Positions 25,866 to 35,035 are shown, counted from the first letter of the stretch. The stretch: DNA of 51,717 nucleotides from an uncultured Carboxylicivirga sp. (GCA_947491945.1 CANLLN010000032.1:1-51717); one strand, 5' to 3'. Notes: generated by a model not told the origin, from the sequence alone. Numbers and translations: made by a program.

Positions 25866-26602
25866 GCCAGCAATAGTTGAGTGAGGATTAAGTTGAAAAG
25901 AAGAATTTGAACACTGCTGGCCACTACAGCCTGTGTACTGGCTTTGCCCACTTCAAGGGCGCCGCCCTGTACGTAATAGCCCCAATAGGCCGATATGGTA
26001 GAAATGATAAAGGCAAACACCACGGCTTTGCTAAGGGCATAAACAATGTAAAAGGGCTGAAAGGCATACTGGATACCATAAATATACTCAGGACCCGGTA
26101 CTTCGCCGGTTATAGATCCAGCCAGGTAACCACCGCCAATGCCCACGGCCATGCTAATGGTAACCAGTGCAGGTATGATAAACACGAAAGCCACCACTTT
26201 GGGCAGTACCAGATAGCCGGCCGGGTTAATACCCATGATTTCCAGGGCATCAATTTGCTCGGTTACACGCATGGTGCCTATTTCTGAGGCTATGTTAGAA
26301 CCTACCTTTCCGGCTAGGATAAGACCCACGATAGTCGATGAAAACTCAAGCAGTATGGAGTCGCGCGCAGCTAGTCCCACTGTGTACTTGGGTATGATAG
26401 GAAGGTCGATATTATACGCCGTTTGAAGGGTGATAACGGCACCCATAAATACCGAAATAATTATAACAATGCCCAGTGAGTCGATACCCAGTTTATCAAC
26501 TTCGCGCACAATCTGTTTTATGAAGACAGAATGTTTCTCTGGCTTGCCAAACACTTTCTTTAAAAATAGGCAGTAACGCCCGAGGTGAAAAAATATTCTC
26601 AT
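25862..26602 (-). CDS. mlaE: Mla-type ABC transporter permease
   Basis: A 246-residue MlaE-family permease with about five membrane helices and the family's conserved glycine-rich turns: ILAGKVGSNIASEIGTMRVTEQIDALEIMGINP, then LVLPKVVAF. It works with MlaF to move phospholipids. It begins a two-gene operon divergent from the GDP-mannose pyrophosphorylase gene. Confidence 0.93.
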   Translation of the reverse strand: MRIFFHLGRYCLFLKKVFGKPEKHSVFIKQIVREVDKLGIDSLGIVIIISVFMGAVITLQTAYNIDLPIIPKYTVGLAARDSILLEFSSTIVGLILAGKVGSNIASEIGTMRVTEQIDALEIMGINPAGYLVLPKVVAFVFIIPALVTISMAVGIGGGYLAGSITGEVPGPEYIYGIQYAFQPFYIVYALSKAVVFAFIISTISAYWGYYVQGGALEVGKASTQAVVASSVQILLFNLILTQLLLA

Positions 26603-26670
26603 TGTGATATGGAAAATAGTGCGTATTTTAGTGTAATAAAAGTAATAATATTCCGCTTACAGAAACAAAA

Positions 26671-26689
26671 TACAAATTTAGTATTTGTA
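26671..26689. promoter_or_regulatory. Palindrome and putative promoter between mlaE and the GMP gene
   Basis: TACAAAT-ttagt-ATTTGTA is an inverted repeat in a 100-bp divergent gap. On the minus strand it contains TAAATTTG, a match to the -7 element TAnnTTTG for mlaE. A well-placed -33 is not obvious. Confidence 0.35.
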
Positions 26690-26702
26690 AACGAACATAT
26701 CC

Positions 26703-27785
26703 ATGAGCAATAATATTTACTGCGTTATTATGGCCGGTGGGGTAGGGCGACGTTTTTGGCCCCTGAGCACTACTCATACGCCCAAGCAGTTTCTAGATAT
26801 TTTGGGCACCGGCAAATCGTTGATTCAACAAACCTTTGATCGCTTCAAGCCCCTTTGTCCTCTTTCCAATATACTGGTGGTGACCAATAAGGATCATAAA
26901 GCCCTTGTGCTAGAACAGTTACCCGAGCTGCAAGCAGAACAGGTACTGACGGAGCCCTTGCGGCGCAGCACGGCACCTTGCATTGCCTATGCCAATGCGG
27001 TGATTAAAAGGAAGAATCCCAATGCAAAAATTATTGTTACGCCATCGGATCACCTGATACTTGATGAAGCTACCTTTAGAACTACGATCGGTAATGGCCT
27101 CAGTTTTGTTGATGGAAAAGATACCCTACTTACACTAGGTATTAAGCCCAGTCGTCCTGAAACAGCATACGGCTACATACAAGCAGTGGAGCAGGAGGGG
27201 CTTCCTCCCGGCTTTAATAAAGTAAAAACATTTATCGAGAAGCCCGATTTGGAGATGGCACGTGTGTTGTTGGAAAGTGGTGAGTTTTTTTGGAACTCGG
27301 GTATTTTTATTTGGTCGCTCAAGAGCATTGAGGCGGCCTTTCATAAGCATCTGCGCGAAGTGGCTACCTTATTTGATGATTTAATACCGTTGCTGGGTAC
27401 TCCTAATCATGATAAGGCTTTGCAAGAGACCTATGTGGATTGTCGAAAGATATCCATTGATTATGGTGTAATGGAAAAGGCCAATAATGTATTTGTGCAA
27501 ATAGTGGACTTCGGGTGGTCTGATCTGGGTACCTGGACATCACTGCACGACAGTGCTGAGTGTAATAGCGAAAACAATGCCGTACTGAGCGGTCAGGTGC
27601 TTATGTACGATACGGAAGATAGTATTGTGCATCTGCCGAAAGGTAAGTCCGGGGTTATTCAGGGGCTTAAGAATTATATTGTGGTCCAGTCTGATGATTC
27701 GCTGCTTATTTGTCCTAAGGATAATGAAAAGCAAATACGGCAGTTTACTGCTGACTTAACAGCCGAGTTTGGCGGTGATGACTGA
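26703..27785 (+). CDS. manC: Mannose-1-phosphate guanylyltransferase
   Basis: A 360-residue nucleotidyltransferase making GDP-mannose from GTP and mannose-1-phosphate, a precursor for surface glycans. Its N-terminus MAGGVGRRFWPLSTTHTPKQFLDI holds the nucleotide loop. It continues with VTPSDHLI, FIEKPD, FFWNSGIFIWS and the late SIDYGVMEKANNV and DFGWSDLGTWTS segments. It is the short form: the C-terminal phosphomannose-isomerase domain of bifunctional enzymes is absent. It stands alone, divergent from mlaE. Confidence 0.95.
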   Translation: MSNNIYCVIMAGGVGRRFWPLSTTHTPKQFLDILGTGKSLIQQTFDRFKPLCPLSNILVVTNKDHKALVLEQLPELQAEQVLTEPLRRSTAPCIAYANAVIKRKNPNAKIIVTPSDHLILDEATFRTTIGNGLSFVDGKDTLLTLGIKPSRPETAYGYIQAVEQEGLPPGFNKVKTFIEKPDLEMARVLLESGEFFWNSGIFIWSLKSIEAAFHKHLREVATLFDDLIPLLGTPNHDKALQETYVDCRKISIDYGVMEKANNVFVQIVDFGWSDLGTWTSLHDSAECNSENNAVLSGQVLMYDTEDSIVHLPKGKSGVIQGLKNYIVVQSDDSLLICPKDNEKQIRQFTADLTAEFGGDD

Positions 27786-27802
27786 TTTTAATGGTTTCAG
27801 GT

Positions 27803-27843
27803 GTGAGCCGTGAGGTTTGTTTGCAGCACGGTCACATCCTTTT
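27803..27843 (+). terminator. Possible terminator after the GMP gene
   Basis: GTGAgCCGTG (27803-27812) can pair with CACGGTCAC (27827-27835) with one bulge, followed by CCTTTTG. It is the only hairpin found in the 66-bp convergent gap. Confidence 0.35.
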
Positions 27844-27851
27844 GTTTGGGT

Positions 27852-30248
27852 TTATTTTTTCTTGAAGATATTTTTCATTTTTTCCAGAAGACTTTTGTGA
27901 TCTGTCTCTTTTCTTTCCTCTTTGCGCGCTTGTCGCTCCATCTTTCTTTTTGCCCTTATGGAGTCGGGACGCCTTAGGCCGTCAAAGAGATCTTCGAAAA
28001 AGTCTTTTTCCGGATTTTCCAATGAATAGTCATCACACAGCAAGTTTTTTTGCAGGCGTTGTGGTACAACGTAAAAAGAGCCTTTATGGTATTGGTAGCG
28101 GCTGCGGTCTTTTTCAAGACGCTGCATAAAACGGGCAAAAATAGGCAAGGCAGTATGGCCGCCACTTCCCAGTGCTGTGGTACGAAAGCGGATGGTAGGT
28201 TGATCGTTACCCACCCAGGCACCTGCCACTAGGTTGGGGGTGTAGGCTATGAACCAGCCATCGGAATTATCCTGGGTCGTACCTGTTTTACCGGCCAGTT
28301 CGCTTTTCAGATTAAATACGCTACGAAGGGACTGAGCCGTGCCACGCTCCACCACCCCGCGCATCATCTCCACCATATAGAAGGACACATCATCGTCATA
28401 AACTTCATCCCTGGGAGTTACCGCCTCATGCTCGTACAAAGTGTTGCCTTCGCTGTCTTCGATGCGTAGCAGCATTACCGGTTCTACGGGCCGCCCGTAG
28501 TTGGGGAAAGTGGTGTAGGCCGCTACCATATCCAGCAAGGAAAGCTCGGCGGTACCCAGCGCAATGGATGGGTATTCCGGTATATCCTCTTCAATGCCCA
28601 TGTCCTCGGCCAGCCGGACTACTTTTTTCACACCGGTTTCGGTAATCAGTTTAGCACTGACGGTATTCACTGAGTTGGCCAGTCCGCCTTTTACCGAGTA
28701 GTAGCCTTCGTGCTGTCCATTGCTGTTGGCGGGCGACCAGTCGTCATAGTCTTCGTAAACAACCTGTTCGTTGGATATAAAGTCGCAGGGCGATACGCCA
28801 TCCTGCAGAGCAGCCGCATATACAATGGGTTTAAAGGTTGAGCCTACAGGGCGGCGCGATGTAACATGGTCGTACTGATAGCTTTTATGATCGATGCCGC
28901 CTACCCAGGCCAGCACATGCCCGTTGCGCGGGTTCATGGCCACAAAGCCGGTGTTTAAAAGCATCAGATAATGTTTTACCGAGTCGGCGGGGCTCATCTG
29001 CACCTTTTTTTCACCGGCATGGGTAAAGATGGTCATGGGTACTTTTTTTTCCATGGCCTTGAATATGTCCTGATCCGTTTTTCCGGCTTCCTTCATTTTT
29101 TGATAGCGGCGTGACTGACGCAGTGCCTTGGTGTACACTTGCGGGTGTTTGGCCCAGGCGGAGCGTCCCTTCCAATGGCGGTCAAACTCATCCTGCAGGC
29201 GCTTCATCTGCTGCGCCACAGCCTGCTCAGCATAATTCTGCATGCCGGCATCAATAGTAGTTATGATCTTAAGTCCATCGGAGTAAATATCATATTGATC
29301 GCCGTATTTCTCATTGAGTATGGCCTGTGCTTTAGCCCTGATCTTTTCTCTGAAGTAGGGAGCGATACCCGTGTTATGGTCGATGCGTCGGTAATTGAGT
29401 GCCAACTGGCTTTGTTGCCATTTCAGGCATTCATTTTCAGAGATGACACCATGTTCATGCATGCGTTTGAGCACTACATTGCGTCGCTCCATACTGTTTT
29501 CGGGATTCAAGCGAGGGTTAAAAGCTGTGTTGGCCGCCAGCATACCTACCAGGGTTGCTGATTCTGCGGGGTTTAAGTATTGTGATTTTTTTCCAAAAAA
29601 GCGCTGTGATGCCATCTCAATACCATAGATATCCTCACCAAAAGGCACGGTGTTGAGGTAGAGTGTCAGTATCTCTTCTTTGGTATAGATGCTTTCGAGC
29701 CGTGCGGCTGTGAAAATCTCTTTTGTTTTGCCCACTGGAAGGCTCAAAAAGCCCAGTCGCATGCGGGGATACAGGTTTTTAGCCAGCTGCTGGCTGATGG
29801 TGCTGCCGCCACCCTGTGCTTTATCGCCAAAGATGATGGTACGCACCATTACACGCCCCAGGCTAATAAAATCCAATCCGTTATGTTCGAAGAAACGGCT
29901 GTCCTCTGTAGCCACGAGGGCTTCTTTTACATAGGGCGATATTTGATCATTGTCGATGGTTAAGCGATGTTCCACATAGTAGCGTCCCATTAGCTTTTCG
30001 TCGATCGAATATACTTCCGAGGCAGAATGGTTTTGTATTTTGGACAGTTCGGCAAGGGTCGGTAAGGCGCCAAAAAGTCCCAAATAAACAAACAGGCAGA
30101 AGATAAACAATGCCGTAATTCCCAGTCCGGCTGCTTTAAAACCCAAAATAATCAGGCGCTTTTTAAAGCTTCTCTTTTGTTTTTTGCCAGTTTTATTATT
30201 CTTTTTTTGTGAACCTGTTTTTGTCTTCGTAGTCTTCTTTTTTGCCAT
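27852..30248 (-). CDS. Penicillin-binding protein 1A (bifunctional transglycosylase/transpeptidase)
   Basis: A 798-residue class A PBP that polymerises and crosslinks peptidoglycan. A lysine-rich cytoplasmic tail leads to one membrane helix (about residues 33-55). The GT51 domain has EDSRFFEHNGLDF and GGGSTISQQLAKNLYP. The transpeptidase domain has RRPVGSTFKP (active serine in STFK), SVNTVSAKL (SxN) and KTGTTQDNSDGWF (KTG). The frame is open to 30314, but the ATG at 30248 (MAKKKTTKTKT) gives the usual basic tail. The end is a charged helical extension rich in Lys and Glu. Confidence 0.96.
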   Translation of the reverse strand: MAKKKTTKTKTGSQKKNNKTGKKQKRSFKKRLIILGFKAAGLGITALFIFCLFVYLGLFGALPTLAELSKIQNHSASEVYSIDEKLMGRYYVEHRLTIDNDQISPYVKEALVATEDSRFFEHNGLDFISLGRVMVRTIIFGDKAQGGGSTISQQLAKNLYPRMRLGFLSLPVGKTKEIFTAARLESIYTKEEILTLYLNTVPFGEDIYGIEMASQRFFGKKSQYLNPAESATLVGMLAANTAFNPRLNPENSMERRNVVLKRMHEHGVISENECLKWQQSQLALNYRRIDHNTGIAPYFREKIRAKAQAILNEKYGDQYDIYSDGLKIITTIDAGMQNYAEQAVAQQMKRLQDEFDRHWKGRSAWAKHPQVYTKALRQSRRYQKMKEAGKTDQDIFKAMEKKVPMTIFTHAGEKKVQMSPADSVKHYLMLLNTGFVAMNPRNGHVLAWVGGIDHKSYQYDHVTSRRPVGSTFKPIVYAAALQDGVSPCDFISNEQVVYEDYDDWSPANSNGQHEGYYSVKGGLANSVNTVSAKLITETGVKKVVRLAEDMGIEEDIPEYPSIALGTAELSLLDMVAAYTTFPNYGRPVEPVMLLRIEDSEGNTLYEHEAVTPRDEVYDDDVSFYMVEMMRGVVERGTAQSLRSVFNLKSELAGKTGTTQDNSDGWFIAYTPNLVAGAWVGNDQPTIRFRTTALGSGGHTALPIFARFMQRLEKDRSRYQYHKGSFYVVPQRLQKNLLCDDYSLENPEKDFFEDLFDGLRRPDSIRAKRKMERQARKEERKETDHKSLLEKMKNIFKKK

Positions 30249-30397
30249 TCTGTAATCGCCGTTATTTAACAGGGTGAAATTAGTTAATAAAAGGAAGGGT
30301 TTTATGTCTTTCAATCAAAATAATTGGAGTTAATTGGTTGATTGTTCTGATCGCTCGTGTCTTTTTAAGGCTACCACTGCGTAGTTATATCGTTATC

Positions 30398-31048
30398 CTA
30401 TAATGATTTGTCGCCCCATTCTTTAAAAAATTGGTTTAAATAGCTTTCCATAAAAGTATGACGATCGGTCGCCATCTTCCTTCCCGTCTGCGTATTCATT
30501 TTGTCTTTCAGTAACAGCAACTTCTCATAGAAGTGATTGATGGTGGGGCTGTTGTTATTACGGTAGGCCGTGGCAGTGGTGTAAGCTTGTGGCGTAATGG
30601 CGGGGTTGTATAAGTCGCGCCCCTTGTGGCCACCATAGCTGAAGGTACGGGCAATACCAATGGCGCCCATGGCATCCAGGCGATCGGCGTCCTGCACAAT
30701 CATCAGTTCGTTAGAGCTAAATTGACTATCGCTCCATTCTTTGGCGAATGAGATGTTTTGAATGATTTTGATAACATGGTCCAACGTATTGGAAGCAATG
30801 TTGAGCATCATCAGCTTTTCTTCAATCAGCATTAAAGCCTCCACTTCATCAAAGAATTTTGTGTCGGCAACATCGTGTAATAACACGGCCAGATGAATGA
30901 CATCCCAGTCACCGCCCTCTTGTTGATGTATTTTTTTTGCGTTGTTCAAAACGCGTACGATGTGCCACCAGTCATGCCCGGCATCGCATTTAGCCAGTTG
31001 CTTTTGTGTCCATTCCTTCAGTTCTTTTAGTGTTTTATCGCTTAACAT
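30398..31048 (-). CDS. HD-domain phosphohydrolase
   Basis: A 216-residue HD-superfamily enzyme similar to YedJ-type proteins. Metal ligands are in GHDWWHIVRV and in HLAVLLHDVADTKF (HD), with a later IVQDADRLDAMGAIGIARTFSYGG, the conserved QDADRLDA-IGA motif. Members hydrolyse phosphate esters of small nucleotides; the substrate is not known. It is the first of two minus-strand genes with the PBP1A gene 150 bp away. Confidence 0.92.
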   Translation of the reverse strand: MLSDKTLKELKEWTQKQLAKCDAGHDWWHIVRVLNNAKKIHQQEGGDWDVIHLAVLLHDVADTKFFDEVEALMLIEEKLMMLNIASNTLDHVIKIIQNISFAKEWSDSQFSSNELMIVQDADRLDAMGAIGIARTFSYGGHKGRDLYNPAITPQAYTTATAYRNNNSPTINHFYEKLLLLKDKMNTQTGRKMATDRHTFMESYLNQFFKEWGDKSL

Positions 31049-31235
31049 ATTACTTTCGTGTGTGCTTACTAAAATATAAAAAGTAGGATGAATAAAAAAG
31101 CATAAGGGTACAATGCAAAGGAATAGCTCAATGTGAAGTAGTGCGATAAAACCAAAAAGAGCTAAACTTTCGATGTGTAAAAGTTCAACTCATAGTTCTG
31201 TGTCTTTGTGATTTAGTGAAAATCTGAAGATTATG

Positions 31236-31322
31236 CGGAGAGAGGGAGATTCGAACTCCCGGATCCCTTTCGAGATCACACGCTTTCCAGGCGTGCACAA
31301 TCGGCCACTCTGTCACCTCTCC
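31236..31322 (-). tRNA. tRNA-Ser(GGA)
   Basis: An 87-nt class II tRNA on the minus strand. The acceptor is GGAGAGG/TCTCTCC with one G-U pair. The anticodon stem-loop is ACGCCTGGAAAGCGT with anticodon GGA. A long variable arm (GATC..GGATC) is typical of serine, the T arm is CGGGAG-TTCGAAT-CTCCC, and the discriminator is G. CCA is not encoded. Confidence 0.96.
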
Positions 31323-31367
31323 ATGATGTGCTCCAAATATATGAACTTATTTTAACAGTTCATGGGC

Positions 31368-31399
31368 AAAAAATAAAAATCCCGACCGAAGTCAGGATT
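31368..31399 (-). terminator. Rho-independent terminator after tRNA-Trp
   Basis: Read on the minus strand, AATCCTGAC-TTCG-GTCGGGATT is a stem with a stable UUCG loop, followed by a T-rich run. It lies 5 bp past the tRNA-Trp end, so the tRNA-Ser beyond it needs its own promoter or read-through. Confidence 0.85.
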
Positions 31400-31403
31400 G
31401 TAG

Positions 31404-31476
31404 CACGGGAGGAGCGACTCGAACGCCCGACACCTGGTTTTGGAGACCAGTGCTCTACCAACTGAGCTACACCCGT
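31404..31476 (-). tRNA. tRNA-Trp(CCA)
   Basis: A 73-nt tRNA on the minus strand with D arm GTAGCTCAGTTGGTAGAGC, anticodon stem CTGGT/ACCAG around CTCCAAA (anticodon CCA), T loop TTCGAGT and discriminator G. The acceptor stem ACGGGTG/CTCCCGT has a T-T mismatch at pair 6. CCA is not encoded. Confidence 0.95.
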
Positions 31477-31623
31477 ATTTTATTGTTTTAAAACATTGCC
31501 TTTGTCAATGCGAATGCAAAAATAGGAGAATAATTAGTAATTCAAATGTTTTAAAGCGAAAAAATATGCTAAAATTGTTGTTGTGCCTGGCTTATAGTTA
31601 GTTTAATATTCAAAAAAAATATT

Positions 31624-32952
31624 TCAGAAATGAAGGTTTACCGTGGTTCCTTTTCCGTGTTCAGAGTGAATCTTAAGCTGCCCGCCATGCAGGCGCATCA
31701 CCTGCTGCGACAAGGCCAAGCCAATTCCACTTCCGCCGGGGCGGGTAGTGTAAAAAGGTATGCATACTTTGTCAAGCTCTTCCTTGGGAATGCCTTTACC
31801 ATTATCACAGATTGTTATTTGCAGCTTATTAGCTTTTTTATGGGCGTCAATGGAGATTAGTGCGGGATTTTTGTTTAGTGCTTCTATGCTGTTTTTTATC
31901 AGATTAATAAGTGCTTGCTCCAGCAACTTTTCATCGATTAAGTGGCTGATATTTTTGTTACAATTGATCGTTAGTGCAAACTTGTTTCCATTGCCCGTGT
32001 AAAGGGTGTGAATGCGCATCAATAAATCATGAATATTGCAGGGCGTTGTTTGCACACTTTTTAGGCGGGCCATGCTTCGGTAGCTCTCAACAAAGTTGGT
32101 AAGCCCTTTACTGCGTGTATGGATGGCATTCAAGCCCTCTATTAGTTCTGACCGTTCTTCATCGTCGATAACGACGGGTGTTTCAGATGCCAGGAAGCGT
32201 TCTCTTAATCCGGCCGATAGGATATTAATGGGGCTTAGTGAATTGATGACTTCATGCGTTAATACTCGAATGAGTTTTTGCCATGATTCCAGCTCTTTCT
32301 GTTCTATCTCGCTGCGAATATCCTGAAAAGCCAGTAAGCGAAGTGTCTTTCCTTCCTTCTTCATCAGCACAGCCGTGAGGGCTACTTGAAGCATGCGGTT
32401 GTCAACGATTAATTCGATGAGTATTTGCTGGTTGGGTTGTAGTTGCATCAGCTCATTGGCAAGGCCCGGCTTTAGCTTATCCAGCTTATCAAGGCGGTGC
32501 AGGTATTTGATATTTAGTAATCGTAACAAGGCATCGTTAGTCATGGTTACATTACCATGCTCATTAACCACAATAATGGCAACGCCTATCTGCTTCAGTG
32601 CCGTTTCAAAAAACAGGTATTCCTTTTCCTTATCGATTTTTAGTTGCCGGAAGGCTTTCACCACCTGGTTGAAGGCCTTGAATAATTCCTGAAAGGAAGT
32701 ATCCTTATCACGTGTATGAAAATGTATGGTGGTATCGCCAAAACCAAAGGATTCTATAAAACGGGCCAGTTCACGATTTGTCTTACGCACCGAGTAGATG
32801 AGACGTCCCACCTGAAAGAAGTAAGTTATCCCTAACAGATAAAGTAGTATATGTTGGTTTTTGAGGTGCCATACAAGTAGCATCAAAACAGGCGTTGTTG
32901 CCAATAAGGTTGCTTGCAGGATAATACCGAAGGAGAAGTGCTTATAGGTCAT
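31624..32952 (-). CDS. Sensor histidine kinase of the sigma-54 transporter locus
   Basis: A 442-residue membrane kinase. Two helices near residues 7-28 and 34-48 have almost no periplasmic loop between them, so the sensor probably reads a membrane or intracellular signal. A linker and a PAS-like domain (GVAIIVVNEHGNVTMTNDALLRLLN) follow, then the NtrB-like transmitter with phospho-acceptor His233 in RVLTHEVINSLSPI. ATP-binding boxes are NLIKNSIEAL (N), DNGKGIPKEEL (G1) and GSGIGLAL (G2). Its start overlaps the end of the regulator gene by 11 bp, making a regulator-kinase operon. The divergent sigma-54 promoter of the transporter operon makes that operon the probable target. Confidence 0.93.
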   Translation of the reverse strand: MTYKHFSFGIILQATLLATTPVLMLLVWHLKNQHILLYLLGITYFFQVGRLIYSVRKTNRELARFIESFGFGDTTIHFHTRDKDTSFQELFKAFNQVVKAFRQLKIDKEKEYLFFETALKQIGVAIIVVNEHGNVTMTNDALLRLLNIKYLHRLDKLDKLKPGLANELMQLQPNQQILIELIVDNRMLQVALTAVLMKKEGKTLRLLAFQDIRSEIEQKELESWQKLIRVLTHEVINSLSPINILSAGLRERFLASETPVVIDDEERSELIEGLNAIHTRSKGLTNFVESYRSMARLKSVQTTPCNIHDLLMRIHTLYTGNGNKFALTINCNKNISHLIDEKLLEQALINLIKNSIEALNKNPALISIDAHKKANKLQITICDNGKGIPKEELDKVCIPFYTTRPGGSGIGLALSQQVMRLHGGQLKIHSEHGKGTTVNLHF

Positions 32953-34309
32953 ACTTCTTGATTTTGTCGTAAAGGGTCGAACGGTTGATACCTAGTTTTT
33001 GCGCTGCCTTACTCATGTTACCTTTGCAGTTGGCAATGGCTTTTTCAATCAGCGCTCGCTCGTGCTCTGTTAAGTTAAAGCAGTTGGTGTCTGGTATTTT
33101 AGTATGGCACTTACTAAGGAAGAGATCCCTACTGTTGATCATTGATCCTTCTGACAGGATCACTGCCTTTTCGATAGCATGTTGCAACTCGCGGATGTTG
33201 CCCGGCCACGATTGCTCCTGTAAGGTCTCAATGGCCTGACGGGTTAGACTTAAGGACCCTTTGTTGTATTTATCGGCTTGTTTTTGGATGAAGTAGCTGG
33301 CTAATCCGCCAATGTCTTCCCTGCGATTACGAAGCGCCGGCAGCTCCATGGTGATGGTGTTGATGCGATAAAGCAGGTCTTCGCGAAACGTTCCTTCAGC
33401 TACCATTTGCTGCAGCGGCATGTTGGTGGCACATAACAGCCGGATGTCGACCTTAATGGGTCGGGTACCCCCCACGGGTGTGATTTCCCTGTTTTGCAGT
33501 GCTGCCAGAAGCTTTGCCTGGGCAGCCAACGACAGGTTGCCTATCTCATCCAGAAACAGGGTGCCTCCTGAGGCCACTTCAAATCGGCCGGTCCGGTCTG
33601 TTTTCGCATCGGTAAAAGCGCCCTTCTTATGGCCGAACAGTTCACTTTCAAACAGGTTCTCATGGATAGCGCCTAAATCAACGGCAACAAACATCTCTTC
33701 TTTCCGGGCTGAAAGGTGGTGGATGGTGCGGGCCATCACTTCCTTTCCGGTGCCGTTCTCGCCTAAGATAAGCACATTCACATCGGTTGGAGCTACCTTA
33801 TCAACCATGTTCATTATTTGTTGCATGGCTTCGGAGCGGCCAATAAACAGGTCCGTTTGATTGGCAATGGTTTCTTTGAGGTGCTTGTGTTTTTTCTTCA
33901 AGCGGTTGATGTCTCGCTTCGATTTCTGGAGTTCATACACAGCCCTAAGGGTTGAAAGGATTTTCTGTTCGTCCCACGATTTCTCAATAAAATCGGCGGC
34001 CCCATTTTTAATGGCCTTAACAGCCAGGGGCACATCGCTGTAGGCGGTAATGAGTACCACGGCCAGTTCAGGGTCGTACTTGTGAACCTCCTGCATCCAA
34101 AACAGCCCCTCATTGCCCGTGTTGATGCCTGCTTTGAAATTCATATCGAGCATTACAATGTCAAAAGCATTTTTGTTTAGGTGCTCAATAATTCGGTTCG
34201 GGTTATGCTCCGTAACTACCGTATTAAAATGCGGGTTGAGGTAGAGCTTGAGTGCAACCAGCAGCTCTTTATTGTCATCAACGATCAGTATTTGTCCTTC
34301 TTTGGGCAT
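32942..34309 (-). CDS. NtrC-family sigma-54-dependent response regulator
   Basis: A 455-residue activator with three domains. The receiver (residues 1-125) has ILIVDDN and phospho-acceptor Asp55. The AAA+ sigma-54 interaction domain (about 155-390) has Walker A GENGTGKEV, Walker B GGTLFLDEIG, the sigma-54 contact loop GAFTDA (a variant of GAFTGA) and the arginine-finger region REDLLYRI. The C-terminal Fis-type helix-turn-helix has KAAQKLGINRSTLYDKIKKYDL. Activators of this class bind upstream palindromes as oligomers and hydrolyse ATP to open sigma-54 promoters. The regulator and kinase genes form one minus-strand unit, facing away from the transporter operon. Confidence 0.95.
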   Translation of the reverse strand: MPKEGQILIVDDNKELLVALKLYLNPHFNTVVTEHNPNRIIEHLNKNAFDIVMLDMNFKAGINTGNEGLFWMQEVHKYDPELAVVLITAYSDVPLAVKAIKNGAADFIEKSWDEQKILSTLRAVYELQKSKRDINRLKKKHKHLKETIANQTDLFIGRSEAMQQIMNMVDKVAPTDVNVLILGENGTGKEVMARTIHHLSARKEEMFVAVDLGAIHENLFESELFGHKKGAFTDAKTDRTGRFEVASGGTLFLDEIGNLSLAAQAKLLAALQNREITPVGGTRPIKVDIRLLCATNMPLQQMVAEGTFREDLLYRINTITMELPALRNRREDIGGLASYFIQKQADKYNKGSLSLTRQAIETLQEQSWPGNIRELQHAIEKAVILSEGSMINSRDLFLSKCHTKIPDTNCFNLTEHERALIEKAIANCKGNMSKAAQKLGINRSTLYDKIKKYDL

Positions 34310-34350
34310 AGTGATTAAGGTTAGTTAATTTGTTGGATCGGGGGTAATAG

Positions 34351-34565
34351 CAATCCCCCTAATTCGTTCATATTAATGGTTTTTTTCATATTGCTCCCCC
34401 TTCTCCAAGAGGAAAATCGTTTTGTCTATTATTCTGTGTTCCCCTTTTTCATAGGAGAGATTTCTATTGTAATTGCTTTTGGTGTTTATTCTTTTAGGTT
34501 TTCCCCCCTTGGCGAAGGGGGCAGTATTTCTATGTTTTATCCGGTTTGTTAGTTCCGGGGGATTG
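34351..34565. repeat. Left copy of a palindromic repeat flanking the DUF559 gene
   Basis: Begins CAATCCCCCTAAT and ends CGGGGGATTGG, so its ends are inverted copies. Inside are CTTCTCCAAG..GG and CCCCCTTGGCGAAGGGGG, which can fold. It aligns in the same order and orientation with the block at 35036-35229. It starts 42 bp before the regulator start codon, so the regulator promoter must lie within or very near it. Together with a further GCAAGGGGGAA near 34618 it fills the 322-bp gap; no gene is seen in the gap. Confidence 0.75.
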
Positions 34566-34631
34566 GCGCATAATCGTTTCTTTTCTGTTAATAATATCCA
34601 GTACATCACTCCTTCTGCAAGGGGGAAGACT

Positions 34632-35003
34632 TTATAGATTCTCTTCTAGTTCTTCAATTGTTGCTGCTATAACGCGAATAACATTATTTAGGTTCTTTTT
34701 AATTTCGTATTCATCAATTCTTAATACATGATAACCCAGCGTATTTAATGTTCTATCTCTTAACTTATCTTTTTCAGTTTTGAATTGATGCGAATAGCCA
34801 TCTACTTCAATAATAAGTTTTAGTTTTCGACAAATAAAGTCAACGATGTATTTATCAATTGCGAATTGCCTGTTGAATTGATAACCATACATCTGTCGTG
34901 CCCTTAACACCTCTTTCCAAAGAATGATTTCACCATCAGTAGAGTTATTTCTTAGCTCTCTGGCAAAATGTTTAAACTTCTTATTGTAATGTGATTCGGG
35001 CAT
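34632..35003 (-). CDS. DUF559 (Vsr-like endonuclease-fold) protein
   Basis: A 123-residue protein of the DUF559 family, related to very-short-patch-repair endonucleases. It shows LRNNSTDGEIILWKEVLRARQ, YQFNRQF, then a PD-(D/E)xK-like core with Asp55 in YIVDFIC and Glu67-Val-Asp69 in LIIEVDGYSHQ, and ends with LGYHVLRIDEYEI. A single-strand or nicking activity is plausible by fold; the true function is not established for the family. It is tightly bracketed by two direct copies of a ~200-bp palindromic repeat and lies between a regulator and its likely target promoter, which suggests a mobile unit. Confidence 0.9.
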   Translation of the reverse strand: MPESHYNKKFKHFARELRNNSTDGEIILWKEVLRARQMYGYQFNRQFAIDKYIVDFICRKLKLIIEVDGYSHQFKTEKDKLRDRTLNTLGYHVLRIDEYEIKKNLNNVIRVIAATIEELEENL

Positions 35004-35035
35004 TTTTATTGTTTAAGGATTTGTTATACTTCAGG

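Noticed and set aside
34332-34338. TGTTGGA half-site just upstream of the regulator gene
   Set aside because: A lone 7-bp half-site without its partner arm is not enough to claim autoregulation.
34373-34609. 78-residue minus-strand open frame (PPELTNRIKHRNTAPFAKGGKP...)
   Set aside because: It is a translation of the palindromic repeat itself, with no independent coding signal.
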